Source: Aphodousia faecalis (GTDB lineage: Bacteria > Pseudomonadota > Gammaproteobacteria > Burkholderiales > Burkholderiaceae_F). Taken from it: a stretch of 21,368 nt of DNA. The notes beneath the pieces are model-generated. The model saw only the letters and a list, made by a program, of their open reading frames with translations, ran no database searches and was not told where the DNA came from. The translations under genes were made by a program, and so were the position numbers. Below are positions 7,069-15,957 of this stretch, one piece after another. Positions within the stretch are counted from its first letter, which is position 1; each line of letters opens with the position of its first letter. The DNA is taken from NCBI GenBank assembly GCA_018712705.1, contig DVGM01000012.1:1-21368 (forward strand), given 5' to 3'.

Positions 7069-8071
7069 AAGCGAAGAACTGGGGAGAATCCTTGATCGAG
7101 AACGCGCTCAAGGGCAACTCTCTCCCCTTTGGATTATCGTTGGAGAAGAGCCCCTTTTGGCGATGGAAGCAGGCGATGCGTTGCGCTTCACAGCAAAAGA
7201 ATTGGGTTATTCTGAGCGCGTTGTTCTGGCCATGAGTTCAGTGAGCGACTGGTCACCGCTTCTGGATGCGGTGAGTTCTGTATCGCTTTTTGATGATAAA
7301 AAAATTATTGAATTAAGATTTTTATCTTCAGGTCCTGGTGTTAAAGGCGCTAAAGTATTGGCTCAATTTGCCGAATTAGTCCCGCAAATTGATTCCACCG
7401 TTACCGTTATTCACTTAACACAAACCGACTATTCAACACAAAAAACAACCTGGTTTAAAAATCTTGCCGCGAGTGGCCATGTCATCTCCTGTCAACCGGT
7501 TTCCCGAGCACAGTACCCAGCCTGGATTAAAGAACGTTTACGCAAACAAGGTCAAAGCATGCAGGAGCAGGCCTTGAATTTTTTTGCCGAGCAAACCGAA
7601 GGGAATCTGATGGCTGCCAAACAAGAGCTCATGAAACTGGATTTGCTGTATCCGGGAAAGGAGCTCACGTTGCGCGAAGTCGAAGACTGTGTGATGAATG
7701 TGTCTCGGTATAGCATTGAAGACCTTCTGGAAGCTATCGCTCAAGCCGATGTCGCTCGCACGACTCGAACTGTCAATGGCATGCAATCCGAAGACGAACC
7801 CATGCCTTTTGTTTTAATGCGAGTGAGCAGCTTCCTCAGAGACACGCTTGCCCTCACCGTGGATCGACAAGCTCCCGTTATGCCCTCTGTCCGCGCGTTA
7901 GCCGGTCAACTCGCCAGACGCTCAACGCCAGCCAAAATTGCCAATATGCTTGCCCGTTGCGCGGATTTAGACCGTTTGGCCAAAGGTCTTACTGTTGAAA
8001 ACAAAGATGATGTGTGGTCGGAATTAAAAACACTGTGTGTATTTCTTGCCCACGCTACTAATAGGAAATAA
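7058..8071 (+). CDS. holA: DNA polymerase III subunit delta
   Basis: A 337-residue protein, the usual length for the delta subunit, which opens the beta sliding clamp as part of the clamp-loader complex during replication. Recognisable segments are the N-terminal WIIVGEEPLLAMEA, the FDDKKIIELRF strand of the AAA+-like domain, the TEGNLMAAKQELMKLDLLYP region and a helical C-terminus. As is normal for delta, there is no Walker A motif, since it does not hydrolyse ATP. It starts inside the last codons of lptE and ends 5 bases before the methyltransferase gene, so the three are one operon. Confidence 0.93.
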   Translation: MNIKSEELGRILDRERAQGQLSPLWIIVGEEPLLAMEAGDALRFTAKELGYSERVVLAMSSVSDWSPLLDAVSSVSLFDDKKIIELRFLSSGPGVKGAKVLAQFAELVPQIDSTVTVIHLTQTDYSTQKTTWFKNLAASGHVISCQPVSRAQYPAWIKERLRKQGQSMQEQALNFFAEQTEGNLMAAKQELMKLDLLYPGKELTLREVEDCVMNVSRYSIEDLLEAIAQADVARTTRTVNGMQSEDEPMPFVLMRVSSFLRDTLALTVDRQAPVMPSVRALAGQLARRSTPAKIANMLARCADLDRLAKGLTVENKDDVWSELKTLCVFLAHATNRK

Positions 8072-8076
8072 TCGTT

Positions 8077-9264
8077 ATGGCTGTCTATCACTTTTTTGCG
8101 GTTTGCCCGCGTACACTTGAACCGATTTTGGCTCAGGAACTTCAATCAATGGGCGCGCAAAATATCAAAGTTAATGCCGGTGGAGTTCTTTTCGAGGGAG
8201 CTCTATCCTTGGCAATGAACGCATGCTTGAGAAGCCGCTATGCCAGCCGCATATTGCTTCGTGTCGCTACCAGACAGTACTACGACAGCCACGATATCTA
8301 CGACATGGCCCACGTTTTGCCCTGGGAACGTTTTTTCGATGTTGATGCCAAAATCCGTGTAGACATTACTGCGCATCGTTCACCGCTTGAAAGTCTAGAT
8401 TTCACCACCTTACGCATTAAAGACGGCATTTGTGATCGGTTCCGAGAAGGCTGCGGAAAACGACCCAGTATTGAAAAAAACAATCCCGATGTTCGCATCC
8501 ATGCTTTTATCAACGAGCGTTATTGTACGTTCTATTTAAATTTATCCGGAGAACCTTTGTTTAAACGTGGTTGGCGTGTTGAAAAAGGCGAGGCTCCTCT
8601 TAAGGAAAACATGGCCGCGGGCCTTTTGGCGCTCTCCGGTTGGACGCCAGATCAACCTTTATTGGATCCCTTCTGCGGCTCTGGCACCATTGCTATCGAA
8701 GCTGCACAAATTGCCTGCAATATGGCTCCGGGCTTAAATCGTTCCTTTGCCTTCGAAAAACTGAACATTTTTGATTTGCAAGAGTGGCAAGAAATGAAAG
8801 AGGACGCAAAAGCAGAGATTAATCTTCATGCCCCTGTGCAAATTCGTGGCAGCGATATCTCTTCCATTGTCGTATCAAAAGCCCAAGCCAACGCTCAGCG
8901 AGCGGGTTTACAGGCTCTTTTAGATGATGGCCGCTTAGTGTTGACACAAGGCGATGCCCGACAAGTTAGCGCTTTCTCTGACAAAGGGTTCATCGTCACC
9001 AATCCCCCATACGGTGAACAGTCCAATCCGAAGAGTGCAACAGTCGCATCCATGATGAAAAATGTTGCCGATAATCTCAAAAAATCTTTCTCAGGCTGGA
9101 CAGCTTGGATGCTGACAAGCGACAGAAAGTTGCCTTCCCAAATGAGATTGTCAGAATCAAGAAAAATTGTGATCTTCAATGGTCCCTTGGAATGCCGGTT
9201 CTTTAAATTTGAGATGGTCAAGGGGTCATTTCGCAATAAAAAAGCGGACTCAGAAACCGCTTAA
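8077..9264 (+). CDS. rlmL: THUMP-domain SAM-dependent RNA methyltransferase, RlmL-like
   Basis: A 395-residue protein with an N-terminal THUMP RNA-binding region (about 1-165) and a class I methyltransferase domain. The SAM-binding motif is LLDPFCGSGTIAIEAA (195-210) and the catalytic NPPY is at 309-312, the signature of N2-guanine or N6-adenine methylation of nucleic acid. It corresponds to the N-terminal half of the E. coli RlmL/RlmK fusion, which makes m2G2445 in 23S rRNA. The RlmK half is absent, as is usual for stand-alone homologues. AGGAAATAATCGTT precedes the ATG. Its stop codon overlaps that of the opposing gtrA-family gene, and its last codons contain that gene's terminator hairpin. 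The exact rRNA position modified is inferred by homology. Confidence 0.85.
   Translation: MAVYHFFAVCPRTLEPILAQELQSMGAQNIKVNAGGVLFEGALSLAMNACLRSRYASRILLRVATRQYYDSHDIYDMAHVLPWERFFDVDAKIRVDITAHRSPLESLDFTTLRIKDGICDRFREGCGKRPSIEKNNPDVRIHAFINERYCTFYLNLSGEPLFKRGWRVEKGEAPLKENMAAGLLALSGWTPDQPLLDPFCGSGTIAIEAAQIACNMAPGLNRSFAFEKLNIFDLQEWQEMKEDAKAEINLHAPVQIRGSDISSIVVSKAQANAQRAGLQALLDDGRLVLTQGDARQVSAFSDKGFIVTNPPYGEQSNPKSATVASMMKNVADNLKKSFSGWTAWMLTSDRKLPSQMRLSESRKIVIFNGPLECRFFKFEMVKGSFRNKKADSETA
9238..9262 (-). terminator. Terminator of the hrpA operon, inside the methyltransferase gene
   Basis: On the minus strand AAGCGG (9262-9257) pairs with CCGCTT (9247-9242) around a nine-base loop, and the run of T continues to 9238. 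It starts inside the GtrA stop codon and lies wholly within the last nine codons of the opposing methyltransferase gene. The stem is only 6 bp, so strength is uncertain. Confidence 0.6.
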
Positions 9265-9632
9265 CGAAAAACAAACACTTTCGTTAAAACAAAACCCAAC
9301 GCTAGACTGGTCGCGGATGAAAGAACAAGTGTTATGAGAGGATACCAGCTGCTTTGATCCGCGCACCAACCGATACCCCAAGAGATACCGGCCATAATGA
9401 TAGTCATCTTGATGTAGCCGGCAAAATTTCGTTGCCTCTGAAAAGTAAATTTTGCGTTCATGACGTAGGAGAACGTTACTGCAATCAAAAATCCCAACAA
9501 ATTGGATAAGCTCTGAGACAAGGAACCGAACTCGTAAAAGCAGCCAAAGGCTCCCCAATGGATCCCTGTGTTGAGTACCCCAATAGCTGCGTAGGTTAGA
9601 AATTGCCGAAACCGATCGTCAACTCTGAACAT
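9261..9632 (-). CDS. GtrA-family small membrane protein
   Basis: A 123-residue, strongly hydrophobic protein with four predicted membrane spans and the GtrA marks: FLTYAAIGVLNTGIHW near the N-terminus, a central NLLGFLIAVTFSYVMNAKFTF (about 43-63) and a C-terminal FVLTKVFVF. GtrA-family proteins are thought to help move undecaprenyl-linked sugars across the inner membrane, or act in cell-surface polysaccharide synthesis. No glycosyltransferase partner is present here, so its substrate is unknown. It starts 14 bases inside the 3' end of the Fe-S oxidoreductase gene, with AAAGG as ribosome binding site, and is the last gene of the hrpA operon. The length is typical for the family. Confidence 0.85.
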   Translation of the reverse strand: MFRVDDRFRQFLTYAAIGVLNTGIHWGAFGCFYEFGSLSQSLSNLLGFLIAVTFSYVMNAKFTFQRQRNFAGYIKMTIIMAGISWGIGWCADQSSWYPLITLVLSSATSLALGFVLTKVFVFR

Positions 9633-11604
9633 TGTCTAAACCTTTAGCGACAATTTCAGACAGCTCTTCAATATCCATCCCAGAGAGTACTTTATCCTCG
9701 CTCATGGCACTTTCAAACATCGTCAAACAATGCGGACAGCCGACGGCCACTGTTGAAGCTGAACGACGCAAGTCCGTTAAACGAATAAAGTTAATTTTTT
9801 TCGTTGAACTTTCCATCCACATTTGCCCGCCGCCGGCGCCACAGCACATTGCCGTTTTTCCTCGTTGCAGATTCTCAACACGAGTGATGCCGCCCACAGC
9901 ATCCAAAATTTTTCTGGGTGTTCCCACACTATTGTTATACCTGGCCATATAACACGGATCATGGAAAACGACCTTTTCGGCTTGCTTGAGCTGCGGCTTA
10001 ATACGCCCAGACTCAATCAAACCCAAAATGAGCTGGGTGTGACTTACCACATCAAATTGTCCGCCTTCAAACTGCGGATACTCGTTCTTTAATGTATTGA
10101 AGCAATGCGGACAGTGGGCCAAGATATGTTTGAATTGGTACTTACGCAAATTCTCAATATTTTCCTGAGCCGCCAGCTGGAATGTGTATTCTTCCCCGCT
10201 TCGTCTGGCGAAATCACCATGACAACGTTCCTCTTGCATAACAGCAAAAGAAACGCCGGCAGCATGCAAAATCTTAACCATAGCTCGCGCAATTTTTTGT
10301 GCACGACGGTCATAAGAGGCTGAGCATCCGACCCAATAGAGATAATCAACGGGCTTGCCTTCAGTTGCAATTGGAACATCCAACCCTTTTGCCCAATCCA
10401 AACGCGAAGCCGGATCCATTCCCCAAGGATTTCCGACACTTTGAGTATTTTGTAGTGCTTTGGCTAAACCGGCAGGAAATTCCCCTATCTCAAGCGCCAA
10501 GTGTCTGCGCATATCGACAATGGTTGAGGGTAAATCCAATCGTGCCGGACAGGCTTGCATACATGCCCCGCACGTTGTGCAACTCCAAAGCGCTTCTTTG
10601 CTGACAATGTCTCCGACAAGTTCCTTGTCATTGGGGTGATGCAAACGCTTCTTTAAGGATAAAACCAAAGCTTTCGGATCCAAAGGAGCTCCTGCACGCA
10701 AGGCCGGACAAACTTCCGAGCAACGGCCGCACTCAGTGCAAGCATCAAAATCCAAGCGTTGCTTCCAACTAAATTGATCAAAATTGGAAATACCGAAAGA
10801 TTCCTGTTCCTCAATATCTTCAATCTTTGCCAGTTGTCCTTTCGGAGCAAGTTTTCGCCAATAAATATTGGTCGGCGCTTTAAACATATGGCCAAAAAAG
10901 GTGAACGGAATGAGCGCAACAAAAATCAAAGCCCCAGCCCCATGGACCAACCACCAGGTAAAGTGTGCCCCCTGAAGCTGATCAGGCGTGAACATTTTGA
11001 GGAAAACTAATGAAAAGGCATACCCGACCGGAGAGTAAATAGCCCATTCGGGTTGTTGAGCCGCCAAACGCAGTCCTTCAACAACAAATCCGGTCAACAC
11101 AATAATGGCCAACGAGGTCAAAATCCAAGCAAAGCGCCAAGAGCGCTCTAATTTTTTCCCTTTAACCGCAAAACGTCTCCATGCTGCGACAGCCAAACCA
11201 ATTAATGTCAGAAGACCTGCTAAGTCCAAAATAAATTTGTATGCAAGATACAGGTTACCCTTCAGTAAGCGCGCATCGAACAAATAATGAGCGATATCCC
11301 AATCGAGAACCGCGGTCGCAGTACCAAAAAAGAGAAAAACGAATCCCCAAAAGATAAAGAAGTGAATTAAGCCGCTTGGCGTTTTCAATAAACGCCGATG
11401 CATGAAGGCATCACGCCAAACTCCCATCCACCGATCTTTCTTATGCTCGGGAAGGTTCAGGGGACGCCCAGCGCGCCAAAGGCGTACACATTGGCAAATG
11501 CCGATGATGCAGGCGATCACCGCAACAAGCCCAACGACATATACACCAATCTCGGCCCAAAACGGAATGTTCCAAAATGCTGGACGAATCGGCATTGATT
11601 CCAT
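9619..11604 (-). CDS. Membrane Fe-S oxidoreductase with NarI/HdrE-like and two CCG domains
   Basis: A 661-residue fusion. The N-terminal 245 residues form a membrane domain of about six spans, with histidines suited to heme b binding (for example H81, H214, H221, H239), like the NarI/HdrE cytochrome family. Next come two 4Fe-4S sites (C289/292/295/299 and C342/345/348/352). Two cysteine-rich CCG modules follow: C461 with HCPHC at 498-501, then C551, C587/C588 and GCPHC at 623-626. This is the HdrDE-type layout also seen in Fe-S proteins that pass electrons from electron-transfer flavoprotein to the quinone pool. No flavoprotein gene lies nearby, so the donor is unknown. ATG 11604 has AGGA upstream, and the gene begins 15 bases after hrpA. 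Confidence 0.85.
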   Translation of the reverse strand: MESMPIRPAFWNIPFWAEIGVYVVGLVAVIACIIGICQCVRLWRAGRPLNLPEHKKDRWMGVWRDAFMHRRLLKTPSGLIHFFIFWGFVFLFFGTATAVLDWDIAHYLFDARLLKGNLYLAYKFILDLAGLLTLIGLAVAAWRRFAVKGKKLERSWRFAWILTSLAIIVLTGFVVEGLRLAAQQPEWAIYSPVGYAFSLVFLKMFTPDQLQGAHFTWWLVHGAGALIFVALIPFTFFGHMFKAPTNIYWRKLAPKGQLAKIEDIEEQESFGISNFDQFSWKQRLDFDACTECGRCSEVCPALRAGAPLDPKALVLSLKKRLHHPNDKELVGDIVSKEALWSCTTCGACMQACPARLDLPSTIVDMRRHLALEIGEFPAGLAKALQNTQSVGNPWGMDPASRLDWAKGLDVPIATEGKPVDYLYWVGCSASYDRRAQKIARAMVKILHAAGVSFAVMQEERCHGDFARRSGEEYTFQLAAQENIENLRKYQFKHILAHCPHCFNTLKNEYPQFEGGQFDVVSHTQLILGLIESGRIKPQLKQAEKVVFHDPCYMARYNNSVGTPRKILDAVGGITRVENLQRGKTAMCCGAGGGQMWMESSTKKINFIRLTDLRRSASTVAVGCPHCLTMFESAMSEDKVLSGMDIEELSEIVAKGLDNVQS

Positions 11605-11619
11605 AACTTTGTTTTCCTG

Positions 11620-14600
11620 TTAGTACTTAATGGAAGACCACACCTTATCGAGCCGTTTAACACTGACGGGCATCGGCGTCCTTAACTTCTGCGCAAATAA
11701 CGACACCCTAAGCTCTTCGATCATCCATCTGAATTCTTCTAATCGATTATCCGCAACCCCTTTTCGTGAGGCTAATTCTCTTTCATACATCGTGACAAAG
11801 CGAGAAATATCACGCATTTTTTGAGCATCTTTTTCAGGCTCATCACGTCTTTTTTCCAGACGTACCAGGATAGCTTGAAGGTAGCGCGGATAATGCGACA
11901 AATGCAGGTAGCCAATTTTAAGCAAAAAATCCTTAAAAAACAGACTCTTTAATTGGTGCTCGATATCCTCTAACACCCACTTGTCAGAGCAAGACTTTAA
12001 TTTCTTAATAACTAAAGCCGTATCGGAAATAATTTGGCTCAGAAGTCTTGAAATATCTTGGGCAATTAAATTTAACTTTCCTTTTGCCTCTTGACGCCTT
12101 GACTCAAATTGCTCGGCATTAACCGGTAAAGGTTCGGTCATTGCGCACTGATTCAAAGAAGCATCAATAACGGCCTCCCGCATCGCCTCGAAACTATCAA
12201 AAACGTCCGCCATGGGTTCAAGCATCGCCGCTTGCATTTGAACCGATTGCAATGGCTTTAAACTTTTTTCCAAATAACGGATTTGTTCCCGAAGCTGTAA
12301 TTTGAAAAGGCGCAACAAGCCTTTTTGATGTTGACGCGCGGCTTCATCAGGATTATCAAAAACTTCCAGTGAACAGTAACTGTCATGATCCACCAGTGCC
12401 GGATGCCCAATAAGAGACTGTCCCTTTCGTTTGATTTCCATGATGTCAGGCAGCTCACCAAAGTCCCATTGAGTGATTTCCTGATCACATTCATGAGAAA
12501 CTTCACTGTCTTGAGCCGCCACCTGTTGGAAGGATTTTTGAGCTTGTCCTCCTAATTCGGATTTCAGAACAGCTAAATTTCTCCCCATTTCAATTTGTCT
12601 GCCGTACTCATCGAGGACTTTAAAATTCATCGTTAAATGTGCGGGCAACTGCTCAAGTTTAAAGTCCTCTTGTCTCGGACGAATAGCGCACTGCGACTCA
12701 ATATCATCACAAAGAACTTGCAATAAAGGTTTAGTGCCGAGAACATCGGCCGCTCTTTGAGCAAAGCCTTTGGCATATTCGGCTAAAGGCACACAATGAC
12801 GTCGATAGCGCTGCGGCAAACTCTTTAACAAAAGCTGAACTTTCTCTTTAAGCATTCCCGGCACAAGCCACTGCGTTTTAACCTCATCGACCAAATTAAG
12901 CGCATAAAGAGGAACAGCAAGCGTCACCCCATCTCGAGGGCTGCCGGGTTCAAAGTGATACGTCAGCGCCATGGATACTCCCTTCATATCCATTGCCTTC
13001 GGAAAATACTCCGTTGTAATGCCGCTTGCTTCATGACGCATCAGCTCATCACGGGACAAATAAAGCAATCGAGGATTGTCTTTTTCCGCCTTACGTCTCC
13101 ACTGTTCAAAAGTGACAGCGCTGACGACTTCTGCAGGAATGTGTGAATCATAGAATTGAACAATGAGTTCATCATCAACCAAAACATCCAAACGTCTGGC
13201 TTTATGTTCTAGATTTCGAATTTCACGGACAAGCTGCTGGTTATGTTTGAAAAACGGCGCTTGTGTTTCAAATTCTCCATTTACCAAGGCCTCTCGGATA
13301 AAAAGCTCTCGGCAAAGCGCAGGATCCTTATCGGTGTAGGTGACTTTTCTTTGACCATAAACGGTCAGCCCGTAAACGGTTCCTTTTTCCATCGCCATAA
13401 CCGCTCCGGCTTTTTTCTCCCAGTGCGGCTCTGAGTAGCTTTTCTTTATCAGATGGGCGCCAACTTTTTCTATCCACTGTGGATCTACATCGGCAACGGT
13501 TCGAGCAAAAAGTCTTGACGTTTCCACTAATTCCGCAGCCATTATCCAACGGCCGCATTTCTTTACCCTGGGTGAGCCGGGCCAGATATAGAACTTAATA
13601 CCCCGAGCTCCCAAAAAAGGCGCTGCTTTAGGCTCGGCATCCGGAATTTTGTACCCTAAATTCCCTAATAATCCGGACAGCAACGCCGTGTGAACTTGTT
13701 CATAGGTTGCCTCTTTATCGTTAAGCTGCCAACCTAATTCAGCGGTTAATTCCTTAAGTTGTCGGTAAACGTCACGCCATTCTCTCAGACGTCTAGGGCT
13801 TAAAAATTTGCGCCGGAACTCTTCGGTAAGTTTGCGATTGCTCTCCTTATGATCCATGGCATTTTGTACGTAGCGCCATAATTTCACAAATGTTGAAAAA
13901 TCGCTTTTGTCATCAGCCATTGAGCGATGAACATTGTCGGCGGCTTCCTGCCGATCCAACGGACGTTCTCGAGGATCTTGTACAGAGAGTGCACTCGCAA
14001 TGATGAGCACTTCAGCCAATGATCCATTTTCTTTTGCAGCCAAAAGCATTCGAGCAACTTTAGGGTCAACGGGAAGCTTGGCCAATGCTCGTCCGATATC
14101 CGTTAAACGCTCACGCTCGTCTAAAGCATTTAATTCTTTCAGCAGTGAAATTCCATCGACGATAGCCCGATTGGGCGGAGCTTGCACAAAGGGAAACGCA
14201 CGCACGTCACCTAATCTCAAGGCCTTCATTCGTAAAATAGCCGCCGCCAGATTCGTTCGCATGATTTCCGAATCTGTAAAGGCAGGACGACGCGCGAAAT
14301 CTTCTTCACTATACAAACGTATACAAATCCCGTTGGCCACGCGGCCACAACGGCCGGAACGCTGATTGGCTGATGCTTGACTGACCGGTTCAACCAGCAA
14401 CTGATCGACTTTGTTGCGATAGGAATAGCGTTTAACTCGGGCCAATCCCGTATCAACCACATAGTGAATGCCAGGGACAGTAATGGAGGTTTCTGCCACA
14501 TTGGTCGAAAGAACTATGCGACGCTTTTCACTAGTTTTAAAAACTTTTTCTTGCTCTGCGGCTGACAGTCTCGCATAAAGCGGAAGAATTTCCGTCGTTG

Positions 14601-15552
14601 GCGGTTGCGAGCGAGTCAATGTTTCGGCAGCCTCTCGAATTTCGCGTTCACCCGGCAAAAATACCAAAATGTCTCCGGGACCTTCTCGCGTCAATTCATC
14701 GCACGCATCCGAAATCGCATTCATCAAACTTTTATCATCCGTTTCGTCTTCATCTTCCGGCGCGCGATAACGGATTTCGACCGGATAGGTACGACCGGAA
14801 ACCGTCAAAACAGGTGCCGGCTGACCTTTTTCGTCCGAGAAATGCTTGGCAAAACGCTCACTGTCAATCGTAGCTGACGTGACGATCACTTTAAGATCGG
14901 GTCGTTTTTTTAATAAACCTTTCAGATAACCGAGCAAAAAGTCAATATTGATACTTCGTTCATGCGCCTCGTCAATAATGATCGTATCGTAAGCTTTTAA
15001 GAGAGGATCTCCCTGAGTTTCGGCCAGCAAAATGCCATCGGTCATGAGTTTAACTTTAGCGCCTGGGTCCGTACGATCGGTAAAACGAATCTTAAAACCC
15101 ACCCATTGACCCAGATCGGTACCGGTTTCTTCGGCCAAACGTTTGGCAATAGAGGAAGCCGCGATACGCCGAGGCTGCGTATGTGCAATTTTTCCCTTTC
15201 TTCCACGACCGGCTAACACACAAAGTTTCGGCAACTGAGTGGTTTTCCCGGATCCCGTTTCACCACAAAGGATCAGTACCCGATTTTTCTTGATGGCTTC
15301 GATAATCTCTTTAGCTCTTTGAGAGACAGGAAGGCCCGGCGCAGGCGTCAGACGAGCATGTACCCCGGCTTTGGGGTTTGCCTTATTTGATGCAGAACTT
15401 TCATCGGTTTCTTTTTTCTCGGTACTTTTATTTTTTTCTTTTGTTATACGTACTGTTTTCTTTTTTTCTGCCTCAAGCGCCTGGGCTTGAGCTTGTTGCT
15501 TTCGCGCCTGCATCAAACCACTCAATTGATCTCGTAAACTATTTCCACTCAC
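11620..15552 (-). CDS. hrpA: ATP-dependent DEAH-box RNA helicase HrpA
   Basis: A 1310-residue cytoplasmic helicase of the DEAH/RHA family; E. coli HrpA (about 1300 residues) acts in mRNA processing and rescue of stalled ribosomes. Motifs in order are Walker A GETGSGKT (97-104), TQPRRIAA (125-132), DEAH (194-197), SAT (226-228) and the arginine-finger motif QRSGRCGR (397-404). The helicase-associated and OB-like regions follow, then a long C-terminal extension characteristic of HrpA. The first 65 residues are low-complexity, rich in Lys, Gln and Glu, and look unstructured. The start is GTG 15552, with AAGGA seven bases upstream. It heads the operon with the Fe-S and GtrA genes and is divergent from yggX. 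Confidence 0.95.
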   Translation of the reverse strand: MSGNSLRDQLSGLMQARKQQAQAQALEAEKKKTVRITKEKNKSTEKKETDESSASNKANPKAGVHARLTPAPGLPVSQRAKEIIEAIKKNRVLILCGETGSGKTTQLPKLCVLAGRGRKGKIAHTQPRRIAASSIAKRLAEETGTDLGQWVGFKIRFTDRTDPGAKVKLMTDGILLAETQGDPLLKAYDTIIIDEAHERSINIDFLLGYLKGLLKKRPDLKVIVTSATIDSERFAKHFSDEKGQPAPVLTVSGRTYPVEIRYRAPEDEDETDDKSLMNAISDACDELTREGPGDILVFLPGEREIREAAETLTRSQPPTTEILPLYARLSAAEQEKVFKTSEKRRIVLSTNVAETSITVPGIHYVVDTGLARVKRYSYRNKVDQLLVEPVSQASANQRSGRCGRVANGICIRLYSEEDFARRPAFTDSEIMRTNLAAAILRMKALRLGDVRAFPFVQAPPNRAIVDGISLLKELNALDERERLTDIGRALAKLPVDPKVARMLLAAKENGSLAEVLIIASALSVQDPRERPLDRQEAADNVHRSMADDKSDFSTFVKLWRYVQNAMDHKESNRKLTEEFRRKFLSPRRLREWRDVYRQLKELTAELGWQLNDKEATYEQVHTALLSGLLGNLGYKIPDAEPKAAPFLGARGIKFYIWPGSPRVKKCGRWIMAAELVETSRLFARTVADVDPQWIEKVGAHLIKKSYSEPHWEKKAGAVMAMEKGTVYGLTVYGQRKVTYTDKDPALCRELFIREALVNGEFETQAPFFKHNQQLVREIRNLEHKARRLDVLVDDELIVQFYDSHIPAEVVSAVTFEQWRRKAEKDNPRLLYLSRDELMRHEASGITTEYFPKAMDMKGVSMALTYHFEPGSPRDGVTLAVPLYALNLVDEVKTQWLVPGMLKEKVQLLLKSLPQRYRRHCVPLAEYAKGFAQRAADVLGTKPLLQVLCDDIESQCAIRPRQEDFKLEQLPAHLTMNFKVLDEYGRQIEMGRNLAVLKSELGGQAQKSFQQVAAQDSEVSHECDQEITQWDFGELPDIMEIKRKGQSLIGHPALVDHDSYCSLEVFDNPDEAARQHQKGLLRLFKLQLREQIRYLEKSLKPLQSVQMQAAMLEPMADVFDSFEAMREAVIDASLNQCAMTEPLPVNAEQFESRRQEAKGKLNLIAQDISRLLSQIISDTALVIKKLKSCSDKWVLEDIEHQLKSLFFKDFLLKIGYLHLSHYPRYLQAILVRLEKRRDEPEKDAQKMRDISRFVTMYERELASRKGVADNRLEEFRWMIEELRVSLFAQKLRTPMPVSVKRLDKVWSSIKY

Positions 15553-15587
15553 TCTTTCTTCCTTAAGATTCTTTTCTCACCTAAAGC

Positions 15588-15616
15588 AAGACAAATTCAA
15601 AGCGAATTCTTACAAT
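15588..15616 (+). promoter_or_regulatory. Predicted sigma-70 promoter of yggX
   Basis: AAGACA (15588-15593) and TACAAT (15611-15616) are separated by exactly 17 bases and match the consensus at 4/6 and 5/6. Transcription would start near 15623, giving a leader of about 33 bases. The site lies in the 103-base divergent spacer shared with hrpA, so the two genes may influence each other. Confidence 0.6.
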
Positions 15617-15655
15617 AAACGACAGTTTTATTTAACTTTTGGGGAGACATTCAGT

Positions 15656-15925
15656 ATGACTCGTATGGTCCACTGTCTCAAACTTAACAAAGAAGCCGAA
15701 GGCTTAGACTTTGCACCGCTGCCCGGTCCTCTCGGTCAGAAGGTTTATGAAAACATTTCCAAAGAGGCTTGGAATGAGTGGATTCGTCTGCAAACCATGA
15801 TGGTAAACGAATACCAACTCAACCTGGCCGACCCTGAGGCAAGAAAGCATCTTCTGACTCAGATGCAAAAATACTTATTCGGCGACGGTGTTGAAGCTGT
15901 TCCCAACTACACGCCTCCGAAATAA
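15656..15925 (+). CDS. yggX: Probable Fe(2+)-trafficking protein YggX
   Basis: An 89-residue cytoplasmic protein of the YggX family, linked to iron handling and protection of Fe-S clusters from oxidative damage. The N-terminal MTRMVHCLKLNKEAEGLD carries the single conserved cysteine, C7. Further family segments are LPGPLGQKVYENISKEAW, MMVNEYQLNL and MQKYLFG. Length is the family norm of about 90. ATG 15656 is preceded by GGGGAGA at a slightly long spacing; M4 is a possible alternative start. In many proteobacteria it follows mutY, but here it is alone under its own promoter, divergent from the operon that encodes an Fe-S oxidoreductase. Confidence 0.95.
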   Translation: MTRMVHCLKLNKEAEGLDFAPLPGPLGQKVYENISKEAWNEWIRLQTMMVNEYQLNLADPEARKHLLTQMQKYLFGDGVEAVPNYTPPK

Positions 15926-15930
15926 CGTTC

Positions 15931-15954
15931 TTCGGGCACCAAACGGTGCCCGAA
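15931..15954. terminator. Shared hairpin between convergent yggX and rpiA
   Basis: A perfect 10-bp stem, TTCGGGCACC (15931-15940) with GGTGCCCGAA (15945-15954), has an AAAC loop. It sits between the two converging stop codons. T-richness is modest on both sides (TTATTA after it on +, GTTATTT on -), so it is probably a bidirectional terminator of moderate strength. Confidence 0.7.
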
Positions 15955-15957
15955 TTA

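Noticed and set aside
10089..10439. Minus-strand 116-codon open frame within the Fe-S oxidoreductase, and similar frames of 60-140 codons throughout
   Set aside because: They lie inside clearly conserved genes in other frames, lack ribosome binding sites and have no recognisable motifs.
13934..14365. 143-codon + strand frame antisense to hrpA
   Set aside because: It is fully within the conserved helicase domain of hrpA on the other strand and reads as low-complexity Ser/Arg-rich sequence; an antisense shadow.
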